Assembly (NCBI RefSeq): GCF_036245865.1
Contig: NZ_BTTW01000003.1
Span: forward strand, 1 to 64,000
Direction of reading: 5' to 3'
Source: Corallococcus caeni
GTDB taxonomy: Bacteria; Myxococcota; Myxococcia; Myxococcales; Myxococcaceae
DNA length: 64,000 nucleotides
The notes under the pieces were generated by a model. That model made no database searches. It was not told the DNA's origin and was given only the letters and a program-made list of their open reading frames with translations. This document shows positions 62,340 through 64,000 of the stretch, one piece after another; position 1 is the first letter of the stretch; the number at the start of each line of letters is the position of its first letter. Both the position numbers and the translations under genes were made by a program.

Positions 62340-63698
62340 CTACAGCTTGATCAGCTCCACGTCATCCATGTGGATGAAGTTGGAGCCGTTGTGGGCGGGC
62401 GACTTGCTGTGCAAGCCGAACTCCAGGTAGCCGTTGGTGACGGAGATGGCGGGCGTCTCCACCAGCGTGTAGTTGCCGTAGCTGCCCAGGTTGGTGATGG
62501 CCGCGGCGCAGTCGCCGCAGTTCTTCACCTGGAAGCGCGCGAAGTCGAACGTGCCTCCCTTGCGGAACCAGGCGCGCAGCTTGTAGTTGCCTGACGCCAG
62601 GCCCGACTTCGTCTGGTACGTCCACGCCTCGTAGGCCGCAGCCGACGTCCAGTGCGTCAGGTGGAAGCTGCCCGAGTGCCCGCCGTTGTACGTCTCCGAG
62701 AACGCCGCCGCCGCCGTGCCGTTCGGGCTCCAGGTGTTCCAGCCCGTCATCCCGCTCTCGAAGCCGGGGTTCGTCAACGTCAGCGGCTGCGTGGTGCCAG
62801 GCTGGTACCAGCGCACCCACTCCACCTCCATCGTCTTCTTCGCGCCCCAGGCCAGGTCGACGGAGGCCGGCGCCGGGTTGCCGTACCAGACGCCGCCCAG
62901 CGCCAGGTTCAGGATGAGGTAGTGGTTCTGCTGGAACTCCGTCTCGTTGTGGTTGAACGTCGCCGTGGACACGAAGTCCTTGTCCAGGCGGAACACCATG
63001 GTGTTCGCCGTCCACTCCACTTCATACGTGTGGAAGTCCTGGGACAGGTCCACGCCGCGGCTCGCGCCCGTGCCCCAGTCCGCGTTGCCGCCGTTGTACC
63101 AGTGCACCGCGGACTTCATCCACGTGGGCTCCGTGGACTTCCACTCCAGGATGTCGATCTCGCCCGCGCCCGGCCAACCCGCGCTCTGGATGTTCGAGCC
63201 CAGCGTCCAGAACGCCGGCCACATGCCATAGCCCGGCGGAACCTTGATGCTCGCGACAATCTTGCCGTAGCGCCCCTCCACCTTGCCCTTGGTGTGGATG
63301 CGGCCGGAATAGAACGACCGGTACTGCCCCGGGCAGTGCGAGTCCGTGGGGTTGTCCGCCGTGCGCTCCGCAGAGATGACCAGCTTGCCGTTGCCCACCG
63401 TCACGTTCTGCGCGCGCGGGAACTCCAGCTCGCCCGTGCCGAAGTTGCAGTTGTTGGTCACCGGATCCCAGTTGCTCGTCAGCGCGGTCCACGCGCCCGT
63501 GTTCAGCGCCGTGCCCGTGAAGTCGTCCTGCCACGCCAGCGACCAGCCCGCACCGGGGTCGTACGCGCGCTCGCCCTGCTGCGTCTGGCCGTAGCCCTCC
63601 GCCTCCACCGGAGCGGCGGCTTCCGGCTCCGGTGAACAGCCGGAGAGGGTGGTCAGGAGTCCTGCGGCGACGAGGCCTGCGCGAAAGGGGCGGTGCAT
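62340..63698 (-). CDS. GH16 family glucanase lipoprotein
   Basis: 452 aa, GGAG before ATG. Signal with lipobox LSGC (Cys21). The GH16 catalytic domain has WSLAWQDDFTGTALNTGAW, LEFPRAQNVTVGNGKLVISAER, SGRIHTKGKVEGRYGKIVASIKVPPGYGMWPAFWTLG and the catalytic GEIDILEW (Glu-x-Asp-x-x-Glu), then YEVEWTANTMVFRLD. The C-terminal about 140 residues form a galactose-binding-like CBM (LTNPGFESGMTGWNTWSP to HMDDVELIKL). Hydrolyses beta-1,3 or beta-1,3-1,4-glucans, useful for attacking fungal or yeast walls. Outer-membrane anchored. Confidence 0.96.
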   Translation of the reverse strand: MHRPFRAGLVAAGLLTTLSGCSPEPEAAAPVEAEGYGQTQQGERAYDPGAGWSLAWQDDFTGTALNTGAWTALTSNWDPVTNNCNFGTGELEFPRAQNVTVGNGKLVISAERTADNPTDSHCPGQYRSFYSGRIHTKGKVEGRYGKIVASIKVPPGYGMWPAFWTLGSNIQSAGWPGAGEIDILEWKSTEPTWMKSAVHWYNGGNADWGTGASRGVDLSQDFHTYEVEWTANTMVFRLDKDFVSTATFNHNETEFQQNHYLILNLALGGVWYGNPAPASVDLAWGAKKTMEVEWVRWYQPGTTQPLTLTNPGFESGMTGWNTWSPNGTAAAAFSETYNGGHSGSFHLTHWTSAAAYEAWTYQTKSGLASGNYKLRAWFRKGGTFDFARFQVKNCGDCAAAITNLGSYGNYTLVETPAISVTNGYLEFGLHSKSPAHNGSNFIHMDDVELIKL

Positions 63699-63771
63699 GA
63701 ATGCTCCGGGGAAAGGGGAGCATTCATATTTGCCGGTTTTGACGCGCCTTGCCAGGAAAGCCAGGAGCGAC

Positions 63772-64000
63772 TCAGCCGAGCCACTGTGGGTTCTGGACGG
63801 TCCCGTCGAAGTGGTGGCTCGTCTTGTACTTCTCGAAGGCGCCGTCCCTGGCCGCGTCCTTCGTCTTGGCGAGCAGCGCCTGGACTTCCTTTTCGCTCAG
63901 GGGCTTGAAGGTGCGTGCGGCGGTGAGGGCCTGTTGCAGGCGCTCCTGCGAGTCGATGCCGGTGATGACGACGCTGACGGGCAGGGACAGGTTGTAGCGC
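63772..64000 (-). CDS. Aldo/keto reductase, C-terminal fragment
   Basis: The last 75 codons of a gene that continues beyond the right edge. Visible end: RYNLSLPVSVVITGIDSQER, LTAARTFKPLSEKEVQALLAKT, and the terminal EKYKTSHHFDGTVQNPQWLG. These are typical of the aldo/keto reductase family found in soil bacteria. Catalytic residues lie outside the window. It is upstream of, and on the same strand as, the GH16 gene, with 73 bp between. Confidence 0.8.
   Translation of the reverse strand, partial: RYNLSLPVSVVITGIDSQERLQQALTAARTFKPLSEKEVQALLAKTKDAARDGAFEKYKTSHHFDGTVQNPQWLG

Overview
The window is about 70% G+C with strongly G/C-biased third codon positions. It carries many secreted lipoproteins with LxGC-type signals, an RHS protein, Lys/Ala-rich and low-complexity proteins, and compact overlapping operons. 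This fits a myxobacterium (Myxococcota; Corallococcus/Myxococcus-like). No tRNA, rRNA, CRISPR array, insertion sequence or phage module was found. Most lines of open reading frame on the opposite strand are G+C shadows and are left out.

1-10.9 kb is accessory and rich in surface proteins. It holds an RHS-repeat protein running off the left edge with a Cys-rich lipoprotein partner (2-3.3 kb), then a three-gene secreted operon read leftward: alpha-helical/HEAT-like protein, HExxH putative metalloprotease, kelch-repeat lipoprotein (3.8-6.8 kb). Next comes a locus of small lipoproteins beside a membrane protein. That locus shows a tandem duplication: a 165-bp piece of the membrane gene's 3' end is repeated 829 bp downstream, between two paralogous lipoprotein genes.

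11-25.4 kb is biosynthetic: a TPP riboswitch with thiC, a DUF4870 protein, moaA, an HD-GYP response regulator, thiO, and then a complete nine-gene histidine operon (hisG-D-C-H-A-B-F-N-IE) in which every junction overlaps. In front of the operon is what looks like a classical histidine attenuator: a 30-codon leader ORF with nine His codons (HHHHAHH cluster), followed by a perfect intrinsic terminator and an alternative antiterminator pairing. This is the clearest regulatory discovery in the window.

25.4-44 kb holds a membrane-anchored unknown, lpdA (E3), a WYL regulator divergent from an SDR, a tail-anchored repeat protein, and a cell-envelope operon of alpha-2-macroglobulin, penicillin-binding protein 1C and a SpoIID/LytB-type protein. 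An OmpA-family protein with a DUF937-like head and an 11-residue Gly/Ser repeat follows, then a DUF72 protein.

44-50.9 kb is a lipoate operon: lipA, a 2-oxo-acid dehydrogenase E2 (the lipoylated substrate), an unusual protein joining a ClpX-type zinc finger to a P-loop ATPase domain, and lipB fused to a Nudix hydrolase domain. Convergent to it are a metallo-hydrolase and ribA.

51-64 kb contains moeA, a histone-H1-like Lys/Ala-rich protein, an RNase R with a long basic tail preceded by a strong RNA hairpin, small membrane and TPR proteins, a btuFDC-like ABC importer, a polysaccharide deacetylase convergent with a GH16 glucanase across a strong terminator, and the end of an aldo/keto reductase.
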